Shown here: positions 17,063 to 25,519 of the stretch, piece by piece | How positions within the stretch are numbered: position 1 is the stretch's first letter | Layout of the letters: the number at the start of each line of letters is the position of its first letter | Assembly: GCA_963662865.1 (NCBI GenBank) | Contig: OY759969.1 | Coordinates: 372,001 to 436,000, forward strand | DNA length: 64,000 nt | DNA from: JAJDYQ01 sp963662865 | Lineage (GTDB): Bacteria; Pseudomonadota; Gammaproteobacteria; JAJDYQ01 | Direction of reading: 5' to 3' | Position numbers and translations under genes: made by a program | Notes under the pieces: model-generated | The model's input: only the letters and a program-made list of their open reading frames with translations | Told to the model about the DNA's origin: nothing | Databases searched by the model: none

Positions 17063-19672
17063 ATGTTGAAATCGATCAAGAAACTATTTGGTTCTCGTAA
17101 TGATCGTCTGGTTCGAAGCTATCGGAAGCTGGTTTCTAAAATAAATGCGCTGGAACCTCATATTCAAGCTCTTGATGATGCCGCTCTACGGGCAAAAACA
17201 TCCGAGTTTAAAGCTCGTCTTGCCAATGGTGAAACTCTGAGTGATCTTCTTGCGGAAGTATTTGCCGTTGTTCGTGAGGCGTCGGTGCGTGCCTTGTCTA
17301 TGAGACATTACGACGTACAGATGATCGGTGGGATTGTGTTGCACCAGGGTAAGATTTCTGAAATGCGTACGGGCGAAGGCAAGACTCTGGTGGCAACGCT
17401 ACCCGCATATTTGAATGCCCTGTCTGGGCAAGGTGTGCATGTCATTACTGTAAACGATTATCTGGCGCGTCGCGACTCCGAATGGATGGGGAAAATTTAT
17501 AGTTTCCTGGGGCTAACCACAGGCTTGATTATCAGTCAACTTTCGTCAGAAGAGCGTAAGATAGCTTATGCTGCCGATATAACCTACGGCACCAATAATG
17601 AGTTCGGCTTCGATTACCTTCGAGATAATACGGCTTTCCGATTAAGTGAGAAGGTGCAACGGCCTCTCAATTATGCGATTGTTGACGAAGTGGACTCCGT
17701 TTTGATTGATGAAGCTCGTACGCCTCTTATTATCTCAGGGGCGGCTGAGGATAGCTCCGCGTTGTATCAAAGAGTGAATGCCCTGGTACCATCCCTGAAG
17801 AGAGAAAAGGAAGAAGGGGATGGTGGACATTTCAGCCTGGATGAGAAGAATAAGCAGGTGCATTTAACGGAGGCTGGCCATGAGGAAGTTGAAAGAATCC
17901 TGGAGGCTAATGGGCTTATTGAATACGGCACTAGTCTGTATGATGTAAAAAACATTTCGTTACTGCACCATATTCTGGCGTCGCTTCGAGCGCACCATCT
18001 GTTTGCTAAAGATGTCGATTACATTGTACGTGATAACAATGTTGTAATCGTTGATGAATTTACCGGTCGCACGATGGAAGGTCGGCGTTGGTCAGATGGC
18101 CTCCATCAGGCGGTAGAAGCAAAAGAAGGTGTTTCGATTCAGCATGAAAATCAGACTTTAGCGTCAATTACCTATCAGAATTACTTCCGGCTCTATAACA
18201 AGCTAAGCGGTATGACGGGTACGGCGGATACGGAAGCTCCTGAATTCCTGCAGATTTATGGCTTGGAGGTTGTGATCATCCCTACACATAAGCCAATGGT
18301 AAGAAATGATATGGCTGATCTCGTTTATCTGACCAGTGCAGAGAAATTCGATGCGGTTATTGAGGATATTCAAGATAAAGTGGCTGGTAAACAGCCGGTT
18401 CTTGTAGGTACTGCATCAATTGAAGTGTCTGAGCATATCTCACGACGATTGAAGAAGCATAAAATCAAGCACAAGGTCTTGAATGCCAAACATCATGAAA
18501 AAGAAGCGCATATTGTTGCTTGTGCCGGGGAACCGGGAGCGGTAACGATTGCAACTAATATGGCTGGTCGTGGTACGGACATTGTATTGGGAGGGAACTT
18601 TCAGGAAGAGATTGACACGAAAGGCTCCGAAATATCCGAGTCCAGAAAAAACAAAATATATTCCGATTGGAAAGTCAGGCATGAAGCTGTGTTATCTGCG
18701 GGCGGTCTGCATATCATTGGCACTGAACGGCATGAATCCAGGCGCGTTGATAATCAGCTACGTGGGCGCGCCGGGCGTCAAGGTGATCCGGGTTCGACAC
18801 GTTTTTATCTCTCCTTGGAAGATAATTTAATGCGAATTTTTGCCTCTGATAAAGTGGCGGGAATTATGCAGAAACTGGGTATGCGCAAGGGAGAGGCGAT
18901 TGAGCATGGTTGGGTGACAAAGGCTATCGCCAATGCACAGAAGAAAGTTGAAGCACATAACTTTGATATTCGTAAAAATCTACTTGAATATGACGACGTT
19001 GCGAATGATCAGCGTAAGGTTATTTATGAGCAAAGAAACGAGTTAATGGAGATTGAGTCTATTAGCGACACGATAAACACGCTTTGGGAAGAGCAGGTTC
19101 GCAACGTATGCGCAACATATATGCCACCGGGCAGCTTGGAAGAGCAATGGAATTTGGAAGGCCTGGAGCAGGAGCTTTTTGAAGTCTTTGGTATGCAGAT
19201 CCCGGCAAGGCAAAAACTTGAACTGGATAATGATCTCTATGAAGAAACGCTTATCGAAGATATTTTTGATGAAACCAGATCAGCGTATCAACATAAACGT
19301 GAACGACTGGGCAAGGAATTAATAACGGGTATAGAGAAGGATGTCATGCTCAGTGTTCTTGACACCAGCTGGAAAGACCATCTGGCGGCAATGGATTATT
19401 TACGTCAGGGCATTGGGCTTAGAGGCTATGCACAAAAGAATCCGAAGCAGGAGTATAAGAAAGAGGCCTTCAACCTGTTTTCTGACATGCTCAATGCGAT
19501 CAAGCGAGATATAATCTCAGTTTTAGCCAGGCTGGATGTGGATCGTATACTGACTTTGCCGGCGTCTGGTCCTGACCCTGTAGTTGCGGCAGGAGCAAAA
19601 ATCAGGCGCAATGATTTATGCCCCTGTGGTTCCGGAAAGAAATACAAACATTGTCATGGGAAAGTGGCGTAA
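17063..19672 (+). CDS. secA: Preprotein translocase ATPase SecA
   Basis: SecA is the motor that drives precursor proteins through SecYEG. The 869-residue protein has the nucleotide-binding MRTGEGKT loop, the DEAD-type VDEVDSVLIDEARTPLIISG block, the second helicase domain with TNMAGRGTDI, and the C-terminal zinc site with Cys853, Cys855, Cys864 and His865 that contacts SecB or the membrane. A 73-base spacer separates it from the M23 gene. No secM-like arrest peptide gene lies upstream; that leader is restricted to enteric relatives. The next genes are on the opposite strand. Confidence 0.98.
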   Translation: MLKSIKKLFGSRNDRLVRSYRKLVSKINALEPHIQALDDAALRAKTSEFKARLANGETLSDLLAEVFAVVREASVRALSMRHYDVQMIGGIVLHQGKISEMRTGEGKTLVATLPAYLNALSGQGVHVITVNDYLARRDSEWMGKIYSFLGLTTGLIISQLSSEERKIAYAADITYGTNNEFGFDYLRDNTAFRLSEKVQRPLNYAIVDEVDSVLIDEARTPLIISGAAEDSSALYQRVNALVPSLKREKEEGDGGHFSLDEKNKQVHLTEAGHEEVERILEANGLIEYGTSLYDVKNISLLHHILASLRAHHLFAKDVDYIVRDNNVVIVDEFTGRTMEGRRWSDGLHQAVEAKEGVSIQHENQTLASITYQNYFRLYNKLSGMTGTADTEAPEFLQIYGLEVVIIPTHKPMVRNDMADLVYLTSAEKFDAVIEDIQDKVAGKQPVLVGTASIEVSEHISRRLKKHKIKHKVLNAKHHEKEAHIVACAGEPGAVTIATNMAGRGTDIVLGGNFQEEIDTKGSEISESRKNKIYSDWKVRHEAVLSAGGLHIIGTERHESRRVDNQLRGRAGRQGDPGSTRFYLSLEDNLMRIFASDKVAGIMQKLGMRKGEAIEHGWVTKAIANAQKKVEAHNFDIRKNLLEYDDVANDQRKVIYEQRNELMEIESISDTINTLWEEQVRNVCATYMPPGSLEEQWNLEGLEQELFEVFGMQIPARQKLELDNDLYEETLIEDIFDETRSAYQHKRERLGKELITGIEKDVMLSVLDTSWKDHLAAMDYLRQGIGLRGYAQKNPKQEYKKEAFNLFSDMLNAIKRDIISVLARLDVDRILTLPASGPDPVVAAGAKIRRNDLCPCGSGKKYKHCHGKVA

Positions 19673-19828
19673 AATCCATTCCCATCACCGGTTTTTGCAG
19701 GGGCTGATGTAAACATGTCGCCTGATCTCACAGAATGTCTTCCGGCTTACCGCATGGAAGCCTCGCTTCAAGCCAGATTGGCCCTGACGCTTTAACGGCG
19801 TTGGTTGGCTTCGCTTGCAGAGTAATGA

Positions 19829-20602
19829 CTACATCCTGCAGCACGTTAATGAGAATTGTATATTCCCGCTGGTTTGTCGCGGCTTTTCCCGTGCGTTTAG
19901 AAATTCAAGGAAGCGGATAAACACACGATATCTGCCGCCGCTAATTTCAGGATATATATTCAGGTCTTGTGGGACGCTGATGATTATGAGGTCATAATTG
20001 TTATTTTCCGCCGTTAACTGGAATATGCCATTATTTGCCGTAACGGCGCTGGCCGTCGCTGATTGTCTTAGCAACTGTAATAGTGACTGCATGGTATCTA
20101 TGATTGGGCTAAAGCCGAATACCGTGCGCAGAATTTCTTCATGGCACTGCTCTTTGTTCTTATTAAGCCAGTGTTGAAAAGCTGGTAAGTCAAACTCAAA
20201 CTGACCACCCGGCACCGAAGCTCTTTGTTTGTACGAATCAATCAGATAAGGGAGCGGTTGAGTGTAGCTATCTGTTGAGATGGACTTTAACTCTTGCAAG
20301 GAAGCATTCAGATGGTGGAGTGTTTTATCAAGTGTTGGGGTATCGATATTGGGAGCATTCTTGAGCTTGCTAAGACGTAAAAGACGCTTTTCAATTTCCG
20401 AGATCAACTCATTTTTAAATTCCGGACGAGACACCAGGCTATGTAGTTCCAGAACCCGCATTAACAGGTTACGGTGATCGGTTTCCGTAAAGCTGGTCGT
20501 AGAGGATAAGCTGGATGCAAGCAGCGCCTGTAGACGATCAATTTTCAGGCAGCTACGTGTAAACTTCCCTAGCGGGTATTCATAATGAAATTGAGCCATC
20601 AT
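19829..20602 (-). CDS. zapD: Cell division protein ZapD
   Basis: ZapD bundles FtsZ filaments by binding the FtsZ C-terminal peptide. The 257-residue product shows family hallmarks: an N-terminal EYPLGKFTRSCLKIDRL block, a long helical middle, the PGGQFEFDLPAFQHWL segment, and the C-terminal strand RFLEF with the closing FSLTCC. A second Met follows the first and could be the true start. It overlaps coaE by four bases. The yacG gene that often accompanies coaE-zapD was not found downstream; the 156-base spacer to secA carries a small dyad (GAAGC-CTC-GCTTC, near 19755) but no reading frame I recognise. Confidence 0.9.
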   Translation of the reverse strand: MMAQFHYEYPLGKFTRSCLKIDRLQALLASSLSSTTSFTETDHRNLLMRVLELHSLVSRPEFKNELISEIEKRLLRLSKLKNAPNIDTPTLDKTLHHLNASLQELKSISTDSYTQPLPYLIDSYKQRASVPGGQFEFDLPAFQHWLNKNKEQCHEEILRTVFGFSPIIDTMQSLLQLLRQSATASAVTANNGIFQLTAENNNYDLIIISVPQDLNIYPEISGGRYRVFIRFLEFLNAREKPRQTSGNIQFSLTCCRM

Positions 20603-21207
20603 GCTTGGTCCCGGACAAGTGTCCTCAAATAATGATCAAGCTCGAGCGCACTGTCTCGTAGTGACTTTAAATCGCCATTATTTATCACTATAGTATCACT
20701 GGCGGAAAACTTATCTCTGTCTGTAAGCTGTGAGTTGAGGATGTCTTCAGCTTGATCCGGCGAAATGCCTGGACGGTTGGCGATTCTTCTTTGCAGCTCA
20801 GTATATTCTGAAGTAATTAGAATGACGGCATCAATATCGTCAAACTCTGATTGAGATTCGAATAGCAATGGAATCTCAAGGATTAGATAAGATTTCTCTG
20901 GATGAAGGCTTTTTTGTAAAATCAGGTTTTCGTAAATAAGCGGGTGTAGTGCAGATTCTATGGATTTTTTTATAAAGGGTTCATTGAAAATGATATCTCG
21001 TAGCCTTGCTTTATCAATTTCACGGTCTCCGACCGTATCAATAGAGCCGATAATTTGATTAATCTGGCCGGATATAAACCGGCAATATTTAAGTATATTT
21101 GTATTGATTTCATCAGCACAGATTGTGTCGATTCCCAGTTCGGAAAAAAAACCGCTGAGTGTGGATTTGCCGCTGCCGGTATTTCCAGTGACTACAACGG
21201 AGAGCAT
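20599..21207 (-). CDS. coaE: Dephospho-CoA kinase
   Basis: CoaE phosphorylates the ribose 3'-hydroxyl of dephospho-CoA, the last step of coenzyme A synthesis. The 202-residue product begins with the P-loop GNTGSGKST (residues 8-16), followed by the DTICADEI block that carries the catalytic Asp, the LHPLIYE segment and the LEIPLLFES strand. Size and motifs fit the family. It is two bases downstream of pilD and overlaps zapD, so coaE, zapD and the type IV pilus genes look like one minus-strand operon, an arrangement also seen in Pseudomonas. Confidence 0.95.
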   Translation of the reverse strand: MLSVVVTGNTGSGKSTLSGFFSELGIDTICADEINTNILKYCRFISGQINQIIGSIDTVGDREIDKARLRDIIFNEPFIKKSIESALHPLIYENLILQKSLHPEKSYLILEIPLLFESQSEFDDIDAVILITSEYTELQRRIANRPGISPDQAEDILNSQLTDRDKFSASDTIVINNGDLKSLRDSALELDHYLRTLVRDQA

Positions 21208-21209
21208 GT

Positions 21210-22097
21210 CTAAAGCTGGTTTAAGTACCAGTTGAGCAGGTCAGTGCCCCATAGGAGGGTGATCCATCCACCTAGAGCGAGATATGGTCCGAAAGGTATT
21301 GTGTTGAGCTGTGCATTGTTACTTTTTTTCGATAGTGCAAGCATCGTTATGCTGATAACTGTCCCGACCAATGAGGCAATGAGAATAGCCGGTAATAACA
21401 TTTTCCAGCCAATCCAGGCACCAATGGCCGCCAGTAATTTGAAGTCACCATGACCCATACCCTCCTTGCCTGTGATGGCTTTGAAGCCAATGTAAACGCC
21501 CCAGAGAGATAAATATCCGATAAGCACTCCATAGATACTGCTTTCCAGTGTTATATTGTAGCCAAGCAGGCTATAAATGATGCCTGTCCAGAGAACGAGA
21601 TAGGTTATAGAGTCCGGTAATAGCTTGTGCTCTATATCGATAAAAGTTAGCGGAATCAGCATAAATGTGAATGTGAGATAGAAAAGGGTTTGCATGGTGA
21701 ACCCATAACGAAATACCAGAAAAACAGCAAGCAGGCTGCAACAGGTTTCAACGAGAAAATAACGTGGGTTGATTCGCTTGCCGCAGCTTGCGCACTTTCT
21801 TCCAAGTATCAAGTAGCTAAGGATTGGAATATTCTGAAGAGGAGTGATTGGTGATGAGCACTTGGGGCAACGTGATGCCGGAGTGGCGAGGGATATATGG
21901 CTTTCCGGAACCATTTTCATGAATGGATCACTCTGTAATTCCTCACACTGATCCGACCAGTCTTTGTACATCAGCAGCGGAAGGCGGTGGATGACAACGT
22001 TGAGAAAGCTGCCAATAGCTGCCCCGATTATAAATGGGAGCAGGAATAAAAGAGCATCGGACTCCAGGATTGGTCTGATAAAGTCCATAAACCTCAC
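21210..22097 (-). CDS. pilD: Prepilin peptidase / N-methyltransferase PilD
   Basis: PilD cleaves the leader of type IV prepilins and type II pseudopilins and methylates the new N-terminus. The 295-residue polytopic protein has the zinc tetracysteine in its cytoplasmic loop (Cys77, Cys80, Cys102, Cys105) and the two aspartyl-protease residues, Asp154 in FIDIEH and Asp218 in GMGHGDFK. Met4 is an alternative start. It is co-directional with pilC upstream and coaE downstream, but no pilin substrate gene is in the window. Confidence 0.95.
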   Translation of the reverse strand: MRFMDFIRPILESDALLFLLPFIIGAAIGSFLNVVIHRLPLLMYKDWSDQCEELQSDPFMKMVPESHISLATPASRCPKCSSPITPLQNIPILSYLILGRKCASCGKRINPRYFLVETCCSLLAVFLVFRYGFTMQTLFYLTFTFMLIPLTFIDIEHKLLPDSITYLVLWTGIIYSLLGYNITLESSIYGVLIGYLSLWGVYIGFKAITGKEGMGHGDFKLLAAIGAWIGWKMLLPAILIASLVGTVISITMLALSKKSNNAQLNTIPFGPYLALGGWITLLWGTDLLNWYLNQL

Positions 22098-22141
22098 CGG
22101 TAAAAGATTAGGCTAGCGACTTTGCGCGGGGCTAATGAGTA

Positions 22142-23356
22142 TTAAACCACCGCGCCCAGTTTGAAGATCGGTAGGTACATGGCGACGACAAGGCCGCCAA
22201 CGACCACTCCGAGAAAAGCCATAATGAGAGGCTCAAGTAATGATGTTAGGCCGTCAATCGCGTTATCGACCAGTTCTTCATAAAATTCGGCGACTTTATT
22301 CAACATATTATCCAGTTGACCGGATTCTTCACCGATGGCGACCATCTGGATAACCATGTTGGGGAAAAGGCCGGTACCATGTGTGCGCATGGATGTTTGT
22401 AGCTGTGTACCGGCGGAGATATCATTCTTCATCTGTTTAATCGCTTCTTCGTAGATAACGTTGCCCGATGCGCCGGCTACGGAGTCCATCGCCTCAACCA
22501 ATGGTACACCAGCGGCAAACATGGTCGCCATGGTGTTGGCAAACCGGGCAATGGTTGCCTGAACAAGAATTGGCCCGACAATTGGAAATTTCAGTATGGC
22601 CCGGTCAAGGAATTTGTGAAATTTTCTGGAACGCTTGTTCGCTTCCAAAAAGGCATAAATGATACCGACAATGAGGAATAAAGCGATATACCAGTTTGCC
22701 TGCAACCATTCGGACATGTTGATCACTAGCTGTGTGAATGCGGGCAATTCAGCGCCGAAACTTGCAAATACCTCCTTAAATTGAGGAACCACGAAGATCA
22801 AGAGGATCGAACTCACGATCATGGCCACCACGATAACGGCAATTGGATAGAACATCGCTTTTTTGATTTTACCTTTTAATGCCTCATTTTTTTCCTTGTA
22901 GGTAGCAATTTTATCCAACAGGCTTTCCAGAGCGCCTGATTGTTCTCCTGCACGCACCAGCTGCACAAAAAGGTCATCAAAATAGATGGGATGCTTTTCC
23001 AGAGCATCGGCGAGGTTAGTACCGCCTTCAACATCGGTTTTAAGTGCCAGGATGAGATCCTGCATCCGGGGATTCTCATGGCCGCGGCCCACGATTTCAA
23101 AGGCCTGAATCATGGGAACACCGGCTCGCATCATGGTTGTCAGTTGGCGTGCGAATATCGCAACATCTCCGGGCTTAATCGCCTTGCCGCCGGCTTTTTT
23201 CTTTCTCTGTTTAAATTTCTGAGGGATGATCCCCTGTTTACGTAACTTTGCTTTGGCAATGGCCTCAGACTGGCAGACGAGTTCTCCCGCTACAGTGTGC
23301 CCTTGTGCGTCTTTGCCTTCATAAGTAAATACCAGATCGCTTGATGTTGATGCCAT
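22142..23356 (-). CDS. pilC: Type IV pilus inner-membrane platform protein PilC
   Basis: PilC is the polytopic platform protein of the type IV pilus machine, sitting in the inner membrane above the PilB/PilT ATPases. The 404-residue protein contains two GspF repeats, each with a conserved amphipathic cytoplasmic segment (near residues 70-190 and 275-395) and hydrophobic helices around 170-200, 220-240 and 375-395. The E-x-SG-x-L signature occurs in both halves (AGEQSGALE and IGEESGQLD). It lies 14 bases after pilB. GspF of type II secretion is the alternative, but the pilB and pilD context favours PilC. Confidence 0.94.
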   Translation of the reverse strand: MASTSSDLVFTYEGKDAQGHTVAGELVCQSEAIAKAKLRKQGIIPQKFKQRKKKAGGKAIKPGDVAIFARQLTTMMRAGVPMIQAFEIVGRGHENPRMQDLILALKTDVEGGTNLADALEKHPIYFDDLFVQLVRAGEQSGALESLLDKIATYKEKNEALKGKIKKAMFYPIAVIVVAMIVSSILLIFVVPQFKEVFASFGAELPAFTQLVINMSEWLQANWYIALFLIVGIIYAFLEANKRSRKFHKFLDRAILKFPIVGPILVQATIARFANTMATMFAAGVPLVEAMDSVAGASGNVIYEEAIKQMKNDISAGTQLQTSMRTHGTGLFPNMVIQMVAIGEESGQLDNMLNKVAEFYEELVDNAIDGLTSLLEPLIMAFLGVVVGGLVVAMYLPIFKLGAVV

Positions 23357-23370
23357 AGGGTGCAGCCCTG

Positions 23371-25089
23371 CTATTCAGCGGTTACTCGGTTAATTTCTTC
23401 CAGGCTGGTTACGCCTTGCATGGCTTTCATCAACCCTGAACGCCTGATGTCGTTAATACCTTCGGCTTTAGCCTGATCAGCCAGCTCATATGCGTTTGCT
23501 TCTTTCATAATCAAGCGTCCCATCTCCTCTGAAACAGGCATAACCTGGTAGATACCGACACGGCCTTTATAGCCTCCGGGGGCCTCATCGGAGTCGCCGG
23601 GGGAGTAAAGCTTGAAATCCGGATCGGCCAGATCTTCTTCTGTAAAGCCTTCTTTAAGCAGGGCTTCTTTGGGAATATCTGCAATAATCTTGCTTGCTTT
23701 GTGCAGACGCCGTCCCAGTCGCTGTGCGATAATGACATTCACTGCAGAGGCAATGTTAAATGGTGGGATCCCCATATTTACCATACGTGTAATGGTTTGC
23801 GGGGCGTCGTTGGTATGCAAAGTGGACATGACCATATGACCGGTCTGGGCGGCCTTTATGGCGATGCCGCCGGTTTCAAGATCTCGAACCTCACCAACCA
23901 GAATAATGTCGGGGTCCTGACGCAGAAAGGCCTTCAGGGCAGCCGTAAAGCTCATGCCTGTTTTCTCATCAACATTGACCTGATTAACTCCGGGCAGGTT
24001 GATTTCCACAGGGTCTTCTGCAGTGGAGATATTGCGATCAACCGTATTCAGAATATTAACGCCGGTGTAAAGTGACACGGTTTTTCCGCTACCGGTGGGC
24101 CCGGTAACCAGAAACATGCCATAGGGTTTCATCAGGTTTTCCATGTATGTCTGTTTTTGTTCCGGCTCATATCCCAGCATGTCAATGCCCATCTGGGCGC
24201 TGGAAGGATCAAGGATACGTAAGCAGAGTTTTTCGCCAAACAGAGTAGGGCAGGTACTTACGCGAAAGTCGATAGCCCGCTTTTTGGATATTCTGAGCTT
24301 AATTCTGCCGTCCTGAGGGACGCGTCGTTCGGCGATATTCATGCGAGACATAACTTTCAGGCGTGCCGCAATTCTTGGTGCCAGATTTTGCGGCGGTGAC
24401 GCGATCTCCTGCAACATGCCATCTATGCGAAAGCGGACACGGTAACTTTTCTCATAAGGCTCAAAATGCAGATCAGAAGCGCCCTTGTTGATGGCGTCTG
24501 TCAGGACTTTATTGACAAAACGCACGACAGGTGCGTCGTCTTCCCCAGAGCCTATAGTATCGTCATCTTGAGCCCCTTCATCAATGGTATCGATGTTATC
24601 CAGGTCCTCATCAAGATCCATATTCTCCAGTGTGTTGTCCTGTTTGGAGAGTATTTTTTCAATGGCTATGGCTAGTTTGTCTTCTTCAACAAGGACGAGA
24701 TCGGTATTCAGACCGGTATTGAATTTGATTTCGTCAAGAGCTCGAAGATTCGTAGGATCAGATACCGCCACATAGAGTCGTTTACCACGCTTGAAAATGG
24801 GTAGGGCGTGATGCCGAATGATGAGCTTTTCGTCAACCAGATCTGCCGGGATGTCCTCGAGATCAAACGCATTGACATCCATGACCGGAATGCCGAATTC
24901 CTGAGATGCCGCATTAGCAATAGCTTTGGCGCTCAGTGCTTCGGATTTTACCAGTCGCGTAACAAAGGAGAGTTTTTCCTTTTGGGCTTCTTCAGTGACT
25001 TGTTGCGCGGTTTTTTCAGTGATGAACCCATCAACAACCAGCCGGCGCGGCAAGCCGCCTAATTTTGGTGATGGGTTTTTTGCTGTCAT
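23371..25089 (-). CDS. pilB: Type IV pilus extension ATPase PilB
   Basis: PilB powers pilus polymerisation. The 572-residue protein has an N-terminal MshEN-type domain, an acidic linker (about residues 150-187), a Walker A motif GPTGSGKT at 330-337, and a Walker B/His-box region with GEVRDLETG and the STLHTNDA motif. The zinc tetracysteine usual in PilB/GspE ATPases is gone: the first pair site reads RLHKAS (461-466) and the second GDSDEAP (498-504), with no Cys in either. The motor core appears intact. It is the first gene of pilB-pilC-pilD-coaE-zapD; no pilA lies upstream. Confidence 0.94.
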   Translation of the reverse strand: MTAKNPSPKLGGLPRRLVVDGFITEKTAQQVTEEAQKEKLSFVTRLVKSEALSAKAIANAASQEFGIPVMDVNAFDLEDIPADLVDEKLIIRHHALPIFKRGKRLYVAVSDPTNLRALDEIKFNTGLNTDLVLVEEDKLAIAIEKILSKQDNTLENMDLDEDLDNIDTIDEGAQDDDTIGSGEDDAPVVRFVNKVLTDAINKGASDLHFEPYEKSYRVRFRIDGMLQEIASPPQNLAPRIAARLKVMSRMNIAERRVPQDGRIKLRISKKRAIDFRVSTCPTLFGEKLCLRILDPSSAQMGIDMLGYEPEQKQTYMENLMKPYGMFLVTGPTGSGKTVSLYTGVNILNTVDRNISTAEDPVEINLPGVNQVNVDEKTGMSFTAALKAFLRQDPDIILVGEVRDLETGGIAIKAAQTGHMVMSTLHTNDAPQTITRMVNMGIPPFNIASAVNVIIAQRLGRRLHKASKIIADIPKEALLKEGFTEEDLADPDFKLYSPGDSDEAPGGYKGRVGIYQVMPVSEEMGRLIMKEANAYELADQAKAEGINDIRRSGLMKAMQGVTSLEEINRVTAE

Positions 25090-25161
25090 TGTTTGCCTTA
25101 TATCGTTATTTGGAATTGCTGTCTCCAGCCATATATTCCACAGAATAATAGTGATATTAAT

Positions 25162-25518
25162 TTATAATGTCGCGCAATCCAACAATTTTTTCAATGGCGT
25201 TAGCCTAAAGCAGTCATATCCTCTTTGGGTTACTGGAGAGGCTATGACCAGGGAAGGCTCATCTTGAGCAGGCCGAGGGTTGACCGGTAGCTGGTCATTC
25301 AGGCGGTAGTGGGTAAACAATCCCGCCAGATACAAACAAACTGCCAATGCCTTCTCACCTGCATGTAAGCCTGTAACGCACGCCTCGGTCGTTCCCGGGA
25401 ATCAGCCGATGCCCATCGTCCCAAACAATATGGCCCACAGGGAGTTAGTGGTATGGGTTGCAGGACGCAGAATGGTAGAACAAGCTGATTTTATCCCGTC
25501 CAAAACGTATTCAGAGGC
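25162..25518 (-). pseudogene. Possible decayed reading frame in the pilB-glnD gap
   Basis: The 430 bases between pilB and glnD hold no intact gene I recognise. On the minus strand one phase is open for about 119 codons from just after the glnD stop to the stop at 25162, broken by a single in-frame TGA (25402-25404 on the + strand). The part before the TGA has a hydrophobic stretch (SLWAILFGTMGIG) and the part after it another (LAVCLYLAGLF), so it could be the remnant of a small membrane protein. The downstream half could start at a TTG near 25347 with a GAGAAGG sequence before it. No pilin signature is present. Chance openness is possible. Confidence 0.25.
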
Positions 25519-25519
25519 A

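Noticed and set aside
19673..19828. Possible yacG or terminator between secA and zapD
   Set aside because: No zinc-finger cysteine pattern of YacG in any frame, and the small dyad near 19755 is not followed by a T run on either strand.
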